From Isoetes taiwanensis (Eukaryota; Streptophyta; Lycopodiopsida; Isoetales; Isoetaceae): a stretch of 64,000 nucleotides of DNA. Shown one piece after another: positions 53,725 through 64,000 of the stretch (position 1 is its first letter; the number at the start of each line of letters is the position of its first letter). The position numbers were made by a program, and so were the translations under genes. The stretch spans positions 380,039 to 444,038 of the forward strand of contig JAJEKV010000141.1 of assembly GCA_021234155.1 (NCBI GenBank), given 5' to 3'. The notes beneath the pieces were generated by a model. That model made no database searches. It was given only the letters and a program-made list of their open reading frames with translations, and was not told the DNA's origin.

Positions 53725-55350
53725 TGTGACGCTCCCTGAACATATACGACCCTCGGCCGTATACATACGGGGACTTTCCCCTCCCATGGCAACCAACTTG
53801 CCATAAGCAGGGCCCTCCGTCTAACTCGGGCCGTCTATAATAAGACGCTCAAGTGAAGGACACAGAGGGGTCATTCGGCCCACGCCTTCAATGGGCGCCT
53901 ACGTCGCGGAAGCGTGAATACAAGGGTTAGCACACAGCATAAATCATATAATAATAACCACCACGAAGGGTGGCACATCCATCCAAATACCAACGGCAAA
54001 GAATATGCATCTAAACCTAAGAAAACACCCCAAACCCCAGGTTCTACCCCGGTTCCGACTCCTGTGAGGATAGACTGACGGCTTGGCCTCAAGAGGTCAG
54101 CAGACAGAGGTATAACCTGGCGTTGGCTGGCATCGAACATCGGCTAGGGTGGTCCACTCCATCCGCCCCTCCTGTGCACACTTTGCAGATGGGTCAATTC
54201 ACGCTATGGCTTCGCTATAGCCTTCCGGAGACGCAGGCTCGAGGCATCACCCTGCTGAGCCTACTCCAGGGTTCATGAAGCCCCGGTCCGATGAGGCAGG
54301 TCAGGGAAGCGTCCCCTTCCAGAATCACAGTGGTTCCATGGGTGAGCTAGAGAATACGTGCCGCATCAGCGACCCCCGCATCCGTACCCGACTTACTCAC
54401 CCTAAATCTACTCAAAGTGCAAGGTGCCCCATACGGGTCACATCTCTACACCCAGGGAGTGTCAGACCCATACCCGGCCCTCTACGTGACCGGCTATCAG
54501 GTCTAGCTCACTGTAGGAGTCTCAGGAGCCTTTTATGTTCGTGCAAGACCCCACCTCCACTTCACCACTGTGTTCCTTATCAGGTGCTAAGCCAGTCCAT
54601 AGCATCTATGACCCGGTGGGCTCTTGTGCACAGGCCGCAAACTGGGATAATACAGGGCTCTATCTAGGAGCATACTACAACATATGGGCTCAGAGGTCTC
54701 TACCCTCCCGTAATCCCCCATCTCGGAAGTGCTAACTAAGCAAAGAACTATCAATCCATCCTTTGAGAGCAAAACCAGAATCAAAATATAAAGAGAACTT
54801 ACCTTTACAACCAAGGGTTAGTTTCTACAATAAAACACAGAGAGAACAAACAAAACACACAACCAGGGCCCAAAAGGGGCGCTACCCTATAATATCAGCC
54901 TATACTAGCCACCCACCTGTATTCCTGCTCGACCCGTTATCGTTTGGTGCCTCCATCCTTCTGGAACTCGATGCTCAGCTTTGATCACACAGGTGCAGGT
55001 ACTTGGGCAAGGTGGCGCTCAGCTCAATCACAAGGTAGGCGCTCAGCTCAGGTCGACTATGGTGGATATGGGGGTGGTGATCCACCCTATTGATCCCAAT
55101 TAGCATTACCATGTTAGCCAATCGAGGGTGGCCACGTGGCGCCTTCCCAAGCCATAATTAACTTAATTATGGCTTTTAAATATTAGTTCCTTAGTTATAG
55201 GTTATTATCCTTAATAATTAAATTAGCATAGCTAATTTAATCCCTTTTAGGTCAACCCCCTAGGTTACCATACCCCATGGTGGCGTATCTATACTAGGTG
55301 ACGTGTCAATATATTCATACGTATACCGTATAAATACTTGGAACGTCACA
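53725..55350 (-). repeat. 3' LTR of a Ty3/gypsy element (1,626 bp)
   Basis: Ends form the inverted pair TGTGACG (53725) and CGTCACA (55350), i.e. 5'-TG...CA-3'. On the minus strand it begins TGTGACGTTCCAAG, immediately after a polypurine tract. The pol remnants lie on its upstream side in the minus orientation. No matching 5' LTR is seen to the right within the window. Confidence 0.75.
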
Positions 55351-55366
55351 TTCTCCCCTCCTTAGA
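55351..55366 (-). other. Polypurine tract
   Basis: Minus strand TCTAAGGAGGGGAGAA directly abuts the LTR start, the usual plus-strand priming site for LTR retrotransposons. Confidence 0.75.
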
Positions 55367-58300
55367 ATTAATGCTGTCCTCAGCATTGGGTTAGATACAA
55401 ATGTAGTAATTGACATTATGAAGGAAGAGAATTCCTTATTTCAGAAGATAATAGATTAAAACTTCAAAGTTTAAAACAGTTCAAGCACCGAGGTGCAGTT
55501 CACATGATTATCATAAGCAACAAGTTCAAGGACCGACGTCCAATATCAAATGGCAGTGTAACAATAAGGAACTATATGTAAACACCATGAAAACGGAAAA
55601 GGTCGGGTCATCAGCAACCCTCTATACATGGGCGTGGTCCCCCATTGCTCAACGGCCGCACATGTCAATATATCAGTTTTCATAGATAAAATAATTAGGT
55701 TGTGGTTGAAGGGTCCACCCCCTAGAAGAAGTAAGAGAAAATTTATCTACAAGGAACCTATCATGCCTATGGTTCGCAATTCATTGCGGCTATGAACTAC
55801 ATGCTGTACAGCAGTTCGTGGTCGTGTCCACATTGACAGTACACCACGTCCTAAGGAACACGAAGGTGATCCCATCATCGGTAACTGTTGTTAACTACGA
55901 TGCATCTACCCCTCTACTGATTCTCGACGAATCAAGTCTTCGCTTACCACGGAGCGGCCGATAGCACGCGACAGCGCCTTGAGATTCGCCAAGATGAAAT
56001 CCGGATAGTGCTTCTCAAGAGATCCTCGGCTTGCATCACCCACGAGTATTCTCCACCGCGTGTTTCCACTTCACCAAGTATTGTAACATTTGCCCTGGCC
56101 CTGCTTATGAGCTCGATCAAGAAGAGCTTCGTGCACTCATCTCTAGCCGCCTGGCTATTTCCGTGAGGGTTGGGGTTTCCAAAACCTCCGGATCGTGGTG
56201 TGCCGCTGTAGCGACCTCTCACATGAAAAACCTTGTGGATCTTTAATCGGGTGGCAAGTCCAGCGATATGCTTGCTCCCAACACGCCTGATCATGGAACG
56301 GTCCAGCCCATCTCGTGCCAACTTCTTTTGCGCTTACTCAATCTAAGCTTGGCTTGTTTTACCTAATCTTAAGCCAAACCATTCACCCACCAAAGACTCC
56401 GTGGGGAACTCCGTAGCTTATCTCGCTACACTCTTGACGACCAAGTGCAGCTAACAAGCAACTACGTACTTTCACCAAAGCTTGCATCTCCGTGAGGAGT
56501 TGCTGAGGAAACCTCCACTTTCTATTACCTGGCTGCCATGTGTCGGGTAAGGCATTGATAAATTATAATTTATCAAGTGAAAGGAGACATTCGAAGACTG
56601 CTTCATACTCAAGTTATAGGCAAACCCCTCAATGATAAATATAGTCAGCCCATTGGGATTGCTTACTCCACACATAACTTCTAAATATATCCTCATAATA
56701 CGCATTAGTAATGCTCGGGTTCACCATCCGTCTGAGGATGATAGGCCGTATCATGGTGCTTGGTCTCTGATGGTATAAGAAATCTTTCCGCACGCACTTA
56801 CAAATTTGGGATCTCTCGGGCTGCATACAATAACCCGTGGCATTCCATGCAACCTGAAGACTTCCTTGGCGGCGAGCAAGGCGATCGAAGGCGTGTGTCG
56901 TGCGGGTACGACATGGCAAGAAGTGAGCCATTTTCGGTCGCTTTGCTCCACTACTAACATCACGCATCATAACCACGGAGAGTAATGTGGAAGTGGGCCA
57001 CAATGAAATCCGCGGCTACTTCCTACTTAGCGCTGGGCACATCCAAGGCTGTAGCCTCCCCGAACTCTTAGTTGCTCCGCCTTGGTTTGGCCGTAATACT
57101 CTGACAATCGCTAATGTATCTAGCAATATCCTTCTTCATCGGCGTCAAAAAGTAACTAGTTCACTTAAAATAGGTTCTCATACCCCTGCATGTCCGCCTA
57201 TAGGCCGCAGGTGTCAGTGGAGGATTAACTTACGACTTAAGTCCGAGGTACACACAACTTATCCTGTGATACAACAAATTGCCCTCTTTCTTAAGTATAT
57301 GAGCTAAAAGCCACAAGGTTTTATCTCAGGCGCCTCCTTACTTCAAACTAGCCTTACATTTCACGTAATCCCTCGGATCCTCGTGGGCCAAGGGTCTGGT
57401 TCTATCTCTGCTTCCCAAACTCACTTGTGAGTGTAGAAATTGCATTACAATGGGTTCGGGTGACCGAGGGTGGCGTGACAATGCATCCAAGAACCACATT
57501 GTGCTTTCTGTGCTTATACATGATTCAAAATCATATTCTTCAAGAAATTCCACCATCTCTCCGACGGAGGTTGAGGTTCGCTGGGTGGATAAATAATCTG
57601 AGACTTTGGTGATCCGTATCCAATCGAATCTTCTACCAAGGAGTGTAGTGTCTCCATATTCAAGGCGCCAACAAATGTTCTAACAACTCCTCGGACAAGT
57701 GGTAGGATATTGCTCATTCTCGCTCATCTTTTGAATCCAGCAATAACCTCCCTTCTTGCATTAGACTCCACCAAAGGGCAATTTGACTGCATCTCAGGGC
57801 TACCTAGTTTATCCTCATGATCTAAGTAACGCGGAGAACGTGCCGACGCTAAGGCATCTTTTGCCGGAAACTTCAACCTTAGTCTTCCAAAGGTTCCATC
57901 CAATCCTTCACCTTCTCTCATGCTTTGTAAAGATTTGTAAGAGGCTGCAACTCTTGCAAAATCCTTTACAAACTTTCTAGTATCCCAAGCAATCCCAAGA
58001 AACTTTTAATTCTGAGACATTTTCCGAATAGGCCATTCCTTACGGCCTCTATTTTTGCCGGATCTGTAGCAATTCCTCTCGAGAAATAATATGGCCCAAA
58101 TAATCAACCTTTGAGGAAAAACTTGCACTTAGAGAACTGGCAAAAAGCTGATGACGCTCTTTTAACTTTTGTAGGGCCAATTTAAGATGTTTCATGCTCT
58201 TCTAGAGTTCCATCAGAGATGAAATGCCGCCAAAGAAAATGACAACAAAATCATCCATATTGCCGGAAAACATCATTCATTAACCGTGACATAAACGCTA

Positions 58301-60640
58301 TGGGGCATTAGTTAATCCGAAGGCATAACGGGTAAACTCATAATGCCCATATCTAGTGCTAAAAGCAGATTTATGGATGTCCTCCTTAATCCTTATCCCC
58401 ATGATATCCCGAAATGTAAGATCAATCTTTTGAAAAAATATTTGGCCCCTGCAACTGATCCATTAGATCATCCGCCTCTGTGCCATAGCCATTCTGATGG
58501 TATGCTTGCTGAGTTGCCTATAATCACTGGCTACTACCTCAAGGAGCCGCCCTTTTCTTTACAAAGAATAGGGGCGCCTAAAAAGGCTTAAACGCTTAGG
58601 TCAATAAAAACCCAGGTTTAGTAGCCTTGAATTTGCTTCTTAAGCTCCGCCAACTCGAGGACCTACACTGCACGGGGCCCTTGCTGGTAGGCTTAGTGCC
58701 TGCTCTAAAGCTATCTCACATTTACCCCTCTAAAGGAGGAAGCTTCGATCTCGCCTCGGGAAAAGATCGCCAAATTCATGGAGAATAATGGCAATCCCCC
58801 GTGGCAAGGTGTTGGATTACTTGGTTTTGCTTAGCATCTCCACTCAATGGAAGCAAGTCTAATAACGCTAGAAGCTTTTGCTTATGTGATAGTTTATCTA
58901 ACTCCGCCGGATGGACATAGACTCCATGATAGGTTGAATGGTTCACCTTTTATAGTTACGTTGCCCATTAGCCGCTGAAGGTAACTTCTCTCTTCTCAAG
59001 TAGCCTATGTTGGCTTTTATGATGCTAAGAATTCCATTCCAATAATGAGGTCAGATTGCCAATATCCATTAATCCTCGTAAGATCATAGCAACTGCGCGC
59101 CTCGCAATGTGATCTTAAGATTGATGCGACGCACTATGAGTATGTCTAACCTTACCATCGCTAAAGTGTGATGTGCCCCTACACAGGACCTTAGGTTTCC
59201 AGCCAGGACTCCGCCATTCTAGGAGAAGCAAAATTACGGTACTCCCCGTATCCATAAGAATTACAAAAGGCTTACCGCTCACTTGGCCTATGGTGGAAAA
59301 TGATGTTAGGCCGACTTTCAAAGACAAGCGCCTATAGTCGCAAGGATATGAGACGCACCGCGGATGTACTGAGCCGCCCCTCGCCGCCAGTAATGTTGAC
59401 TCAATATCGCCCCAGCTTGAGGTCGGGCCACGGCCGTACCGGGCGCCTCGGGGTAAATATATGGACAATTCTCGCATGAAGTGTCCAGCCTCATACACTG
59501 TGAATATGCCTTTATCTCTACAAGTACTGCTCTTCCCCGCCTCTTTAGGAATGGATCAGAAGAAGTTTCAACTTCCTACCAGCATTGTTCTCGCTTATCC
59601 GGGCGCGGCTAAAAGCTTACTTTCTTCTCCTCGGGCGATCGTAGAGTTCCCTGCTGAGAGCCTCCCGACTTGAGAGCGGGTTTGTAATGGCCGCTGGGTA
59701 AGGAGCGGTGACGCCGGATAATGATTCCTTGGTATGTCCTCCTCGAGGCTCAATGCTTTAGCCTCCTCGCTTCGCGAACTGGATTTCGGGTCGATGGCCT
59801 TAACCATCCCGCTTGATCGATGGTGCCAAATCCTCAATATGGCCTTCCACCGCTTCTTTTCCGGTCTATACCGTGTACATACAGCCTCAGCGCATAAACT
59901 CATCCGTAAGCCTGCATCGACATGTACTCTTCGCCTCCAACCTCGCAGGAAAGTTCGATCTCAAGGGCATTTATGTGCACGGGCACATAATGCGATTTGA
60001 AGGCCTGGCAACCCCTTCTCGGGGTTGCATCTACTCTTGTCCGTATGTTTGGCTCGCATAGCCCTTCCACCAACACGCAGCTCCTAAAAGGTTTGTAGTG
60101 GCAACCTTTCCCAGATCCTTCTCTACACATGCCATAGGACCTCCCAACTCCTTCATTTCTACCCAACCAGGATTCGCATTCAACTGGCTTCTAGATTTCC
60201 CATCAAATCGGGCTAATTTCCTATTCTTCCATATACTAGTTATAGCTGTGTCAATCAAGTTCTTACTGCATTCCATTCCGGGCAGCTTTGTATGGCTACT
60301 CGCATGATGCGACGATCTGTATGACATCAAGGTGCATTTTGGAAGAGGTGGTACTGCTCGAGGAGCTCCGTCAAGTAGAGTGGGTCCTCTTCGCGGTATT
60401 GTGGCCGGTTCAAGGTGGGGACGGCCGGCCGTAGGTGGGATTCAGGGCGGCAACGGAGGTAACTCCGTCCGCCTTCTTGTACATGCTGTGGTGGGTTAGG
60501 CATGCAACACATAGGTCAGAATCTCACCTAGCTGTCTTTTCATTAGCATCAATTTGTTCGTAAGTTAACTGATCGGGCGCTTTTGAGGGTGTCTCAAGCA
60601 AAGTGGCATTGCGCGGCACCGCCTATATTAAACGCATTTT
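55367..60640 (-). pseudogene. Decayed Ty3/gypsy gag-pol
   Basis: Minus strand, gag to integrase from right to left, every domain broken by indels. Gag: about 60,540-59,500 (YLTELLEQYHLFQN, KNRKLARFDGKSR). A zinc-knuckle relic (YEAGHFMREL) near 59,490. Protease: GKPFVILMDTGSTVI, with the DTG triad, near 59,240. RT: TRYGHYEF then FGLTNAP and a damaged catalytic box (MDDFVVIFFGG) at about 58,360-58,210. RNase H: EGEGLDGTFGRL, then FLEEYDFE and DALSRHPRSPE at about 57,920-57,450. Integrase: KMAHFLPCRT and VFRLHGMPRVIV..PRDPKF near 56,960-56,790. The PR-RT-RH-IN order places it in Ty3/gypsy. 55,367-56,600 contains no recognisable domain. Confidence 0.85.
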
Positions 60641-63600
60641 ATGATATAAGAAAAAGTACTATAACAAAGTAGTGTCACAACAAAAGTCATTTTAGTAGTA
60701 ACGAAACACAAAGTGAACACGGTAAAAGGACGTAAGATTCAAATTACAAGCCGGGCAATCTGCTACATTAAAGAAGTTCATATCGACACGCTTATAAACT
60801 TATAGTTATATAATACATAAAGGCCCGATACGTGCCATTTCCTTTATTTCATACCAACATAGGAACACAAACCGGAGGATCCGCTTAGGGTTTGCAAAGG
60901 GGATACATGACGGAATAGCGCATTACACTCACGCACAAATACGAGCTTGTAGCGCCCAAGCCCGGATGATAATGGGTTGATAATCCCAAGTGGGGCTAAT
61001 GATGAGAAGGTTGAAAAAGCCCCGTGAGCGCGCCGAGAAGATTTGCCGTAGGTGGTCATTGGCATCCTCGAAAAGCTTCATGTCCGACATATTCCAAAGA
61101 GTCCCATAAAAGTGCAGAGGGTCCATTTCGCATCATCAAAAGCCCGTTTCTGAGGAGGGTAACTATCGCCATCCCCTTGTCCTGATCATATAGTTCTTCC
61201 GCTCCCTTCAGCCCGGCCATCTCTTTCCACTTTCCCGCCCGGATACCGCCGACCTTTGCCCGTAAATCTTGTTCAGAGGTCCTTGGTCATCCCTCAATAT
61301 CCGCTCGCGGATCCTCTCTTCGCACTCTCTAGTGTTTCTTCCGCAAAATGGCGAATGAGCATATAGTCTCAAAGAATTCCAAGAGATATAATGACGATCA
61401 TGGAAGAGATTCATTCAAAATTATATTGGCATTACATATTGATTGATACAATAGACAAGAATCATAAAGGATAACACATCACTTAATGATAACCATGGCT
61501 TAGACATTGCCAATGAAAATTTTACGCTGATTTCGTAATGCAAAATACATAATACAATCATCTAGGAGCTGGGTCCCTCGCCTCGGCCCATTGGCTGAGG
61601 AGGTGGACGATAACGCATCAAAGTGGCGCTTAGGGCTAGCGTAAAGGGCGCTCGAGCTGCCGCCTCCCGTGGTAAGCAAGTAGCCGAGGCGCCGCCACAA
61701 GGAGGCGATGTTAGCGCAGCCCGCCACGCCCCCAATGCTGCTATAGCCAAATCCCTACGGACCAAAGTAATGGTGGTGATGTGATAGTCAATCTTCTTAT
61801 GGCCCGCTGAAGTAGATATGGCTCAAGCGCCACCAAGAAGCTTCTAAGAAGGCCCTAGGTTCTTAGGAGAAAAATAGCACCTCCCCTGGCTGAAGGCTGA
61901 GAGGAAGAATCGGGCCACATGGTTGCCCATTGCCCTAACCTCGAGGGCCTGGAGGTCTCCGCTTCTTTCTCCAAGTTGGTGGGGAGCTTCTCCTCCTTCT
62001 TCTTCCCTCTCATCCCTAAGGCTGACCTTGGTGTCCCACGTGTCTTCCTCGCCCCGATCCACTTCTCCCATGGTGATTTGCAAAGGCGGTTCCGGTGAGA
62101 TATGGTCGCGGTCGGGCCGCAAACCGCTTCTTCCGAGGCCGGGTGTGTCGCTAGTAAGAACCCATGAAGACAAAAGAGTCTCAATGGGCTCTTGCTCTTC
62201 AGGCCGATATGCCAAGAGGCTCTCTACTTGGGTGTTGCACAACAGTGTGGTGAAATCGATGAAGTCATCTTGGCAATACCCGCAAGATCATAAAGAATTT
62301 CTATTTTCTTGGCGGCTAATCCCAAAGAAGAACGCCAGAGGCCCACATGATATCCTCAAAGATCAGGTACTTTGGTCATTCAAGAGTACCGCAGGGAGAA
62401 GGTTTAACCCTTCGAGCTTGATGGCTTTTTGTCTACCGGCAGGGCTTCAGAAGCAAGTTCCTTCCATCTTTTACGAAATCCTCGCTTCATTGATCTACTT
62501 CGGCCATCTTCCTCGGGTCGAGGTAGAGGCGAGAAGAATGCTCGCCAGAATCTCCTCATCCTCTCTATGTAATCGGTCCATAATGACGCCGCTGCAAATC
62601 GGGCCTCAAAACAAATTTTCCCCGATCTATTGTAGCAATAGGAAGGTCGGTCCTCGACGCCTAATGCCTTTGATGACGCGGCGGAGATGCTCATCACCCC
62701 CAACATCCGGGTGTGTGGTGTGAAAGTCAAGATAGAGTTGTTCATCGCCTTCATTGCAAACGATGCGTGTACAATCTCCCACAATAGAACTCAAGGAAAG
62801 CAAAGATAACTGGATGGGCCTCGCATGTTGAGATAAGGTCCACCCGGCCGGGCGTAGGGGTGAAGAAGATCAAAGGGAACCGCAGGGTCCCAATGCCTCC
62901 GGCCCAAGTACCATCACCGCCGTGGTTGGGCGAGCCATGAAGAGTGAAGGCGAAAGGAGGAGAAAGGAGGCTACAAACAAGAAGGGAAAATGAAACCCTA
63001 ATGGCCAAAAGGGTTTTATACTTTTGGCACGCTTCCCAAAATCATTATTAAAAATTTTATTTACTTAATAATATATTTCCAAAAAAAATGTTTTTATATT
63101 CACAACCCCAAAAAATGGGACTAGTACATGGATAAGTTACAAAAAAAAATTTTCACAACAAAAAAGACGGTCGCTTTTATCACTCCAAAATCCCCTCGAT
63201 CCTTCTGCGCCTGAAGGTCCTTGGGCATGATGAGTGACCCGCTTTGGCGCATGGCGGCTAAAAGTTTGGCCGCCAAAAGTTCAAAAGCTCGACGAGGTAA
63301 GCTCTTCCCCGAGAGCTTAGGATCGCAAAAGCTTGAAACCTTAGGTCGGTCTTTAAAGTCCCGGGCGATCTCCCCGCATGGCGCCGAAGGGAAGCCGGGC
63401 GGATCATCGGCTCGGGTAGTCTGATACTTCACGTGATCTCCCGGGCGCTACCGCGTCTCTGGCTGAAACCTATGGGGCTTCCCCGCTGCTTAAGGGTCGC
63501 TTTACGACTTTAATGGGATTTCCACGGTTGAAGGATGCTTTGTCCGGGCCGAACGATCTGGTCCTCGCCTTCGAAGCCGATGCCTTTTGGCGTATTGTTG

Positions 63601-63996
63601 CATCCCCGCCGTAGCTGGGTCTTATAGTGCACCCCACTCTTAATAGGCCGACTTCGCTTCTTTAGTCTCCGACACCCCGGCTGCTCTGGCTGCCGGGTCC
63701 GCCTCTGACGGCTAACGCCGATGTGGTTTTCCCTGGTTAACATTCCGCCCGCACCTAGTCTTGCCGGTCAACCCCGCCGTGATCTTGCTGGCCCCTCTGA
63801 TTCCCACTCCTGGCTGGCTATGAAGGTCCTCCCCATCCTCTTGAGCCGCCTCTCTCTTTCATCCCCTCGCCTTGTCCGTGACGCATTTGTATGCGCGCAA
63901 CCTCAAGTAGGGTGGTGGTCTCACTGCGTTCGCATGTCCTCCGCATGCATTCCGTGGGCCTTGACTAAACCTTTGGCGGGACATTCTCAAAGATGA
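60641..63996. other. No recognised gene; GC-rich coding-like pieces on the minus strand
   Basis: Minus-strand frames with protein-like composition occur at 61126-60929, 61414-61208, 62242-61844 (acidic, EEREEEGGEA-like), 62784-62404 and 63008-62751, with frame changes between them. One frame near 62,760-62,660 reads CNEGDEQLYLDFHTTHPDVG. I recognise no family; decayed transposon ORFs or a broken host gene are both possible. The window ends inside this region. Confidence 0.3.
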
Positions 63997-64000
63997 AGTC

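Noticed and set aside
53871-54984. Open frames inside the LTR
   Set aside because: They lie within the LTR, overlap on both strands and match no domain.

Overview
The window looks like nuclear DNA of a streptophyte plant (land plant or charophyte alga). Reasons: a spliced fatty acid 2-hydroxylase whose catalytic half closely follows the plant family, a plant-style HAD/FCP1-like phosphatase relic, TATA boxes of the TATAAATAG type, GT-AG introns of about 70-200 nt, and a dense mix of LINE, Ty3/gypsy, Penelope-like, hAT-like and PIF/Harbinger-like elements. The species cannot be named from sequence alone.

Layout. 0-7.8 kb: a divergent histone H3 gene (1150-2079) whose extended loop 1 suggests a centromeric H3, one in-frame stop between tail and histone fold; then uncharacterised coding-like pieces; then four degenerate copies of a small coiled-coil gene (about 4.1, 5.05, 6.07 and 6.93 kb), each with a TATA box, interspersed with about ten hairpins whose arms share a 16-base word (ATCACACGACGCGAAA) while the loops differ. 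7.9-9.9 kb: a broken, probably transposon-derived protein gene on the minus strand. 10.9-13.9 kb: a hAT-like MITE beside a LINE. 15.75-16.72 kb: a PIF/Harbinger-like element carrying two spliced exons of an unidentified gene. 16.85-17.02 kb: a foldback and a tRNA-like sequence.

21.0-22.8 kb: the one clearly intact gene, an eight-exon fatty acid 2-hydroxylase on the minus strand with an N-terminal cytochrome b5 domain, a fusion usual in animals and fungi but absent from the familiar flowering-plant enzymes. 27.0-35.0 kb: a 4-kb head-to-tail duplication containing the 3' part of another LINE family; the second LINE continues to about 36-37 kb. LINE ends of this family (stem-loop plus TTCTA repeats) recur at 21.6, 24.8-25.3 and 42.3-42.5 kb. 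37.9-40.6 kb: two pseudogene-like loci, a coiled-coil plus HAD/FCP1-like phosphatase and a basic protein.

41.0-46.6 kb: a Penelope-like reverse transcriptase unit on the minus strand, flanked by 0.6-kb direct repeats that are about 99% identical, with a large companion ORF and no visible GIY-YIG nuclease. Diverged copies of its flanking repeats extend to 52.6 kb. 53.7-60.6 kb: a decayed Ty3/gypsy element on the minus strand with a 1.6-kb 3' LTR and polypurine tract. 60.6-64.0 kb: no recognised gene.

Most coding material is mobile-element relic; the fatty acid hydroxylase and possibly the histone gene are the host functions visible. No operon-like cooperation is expected or seen.
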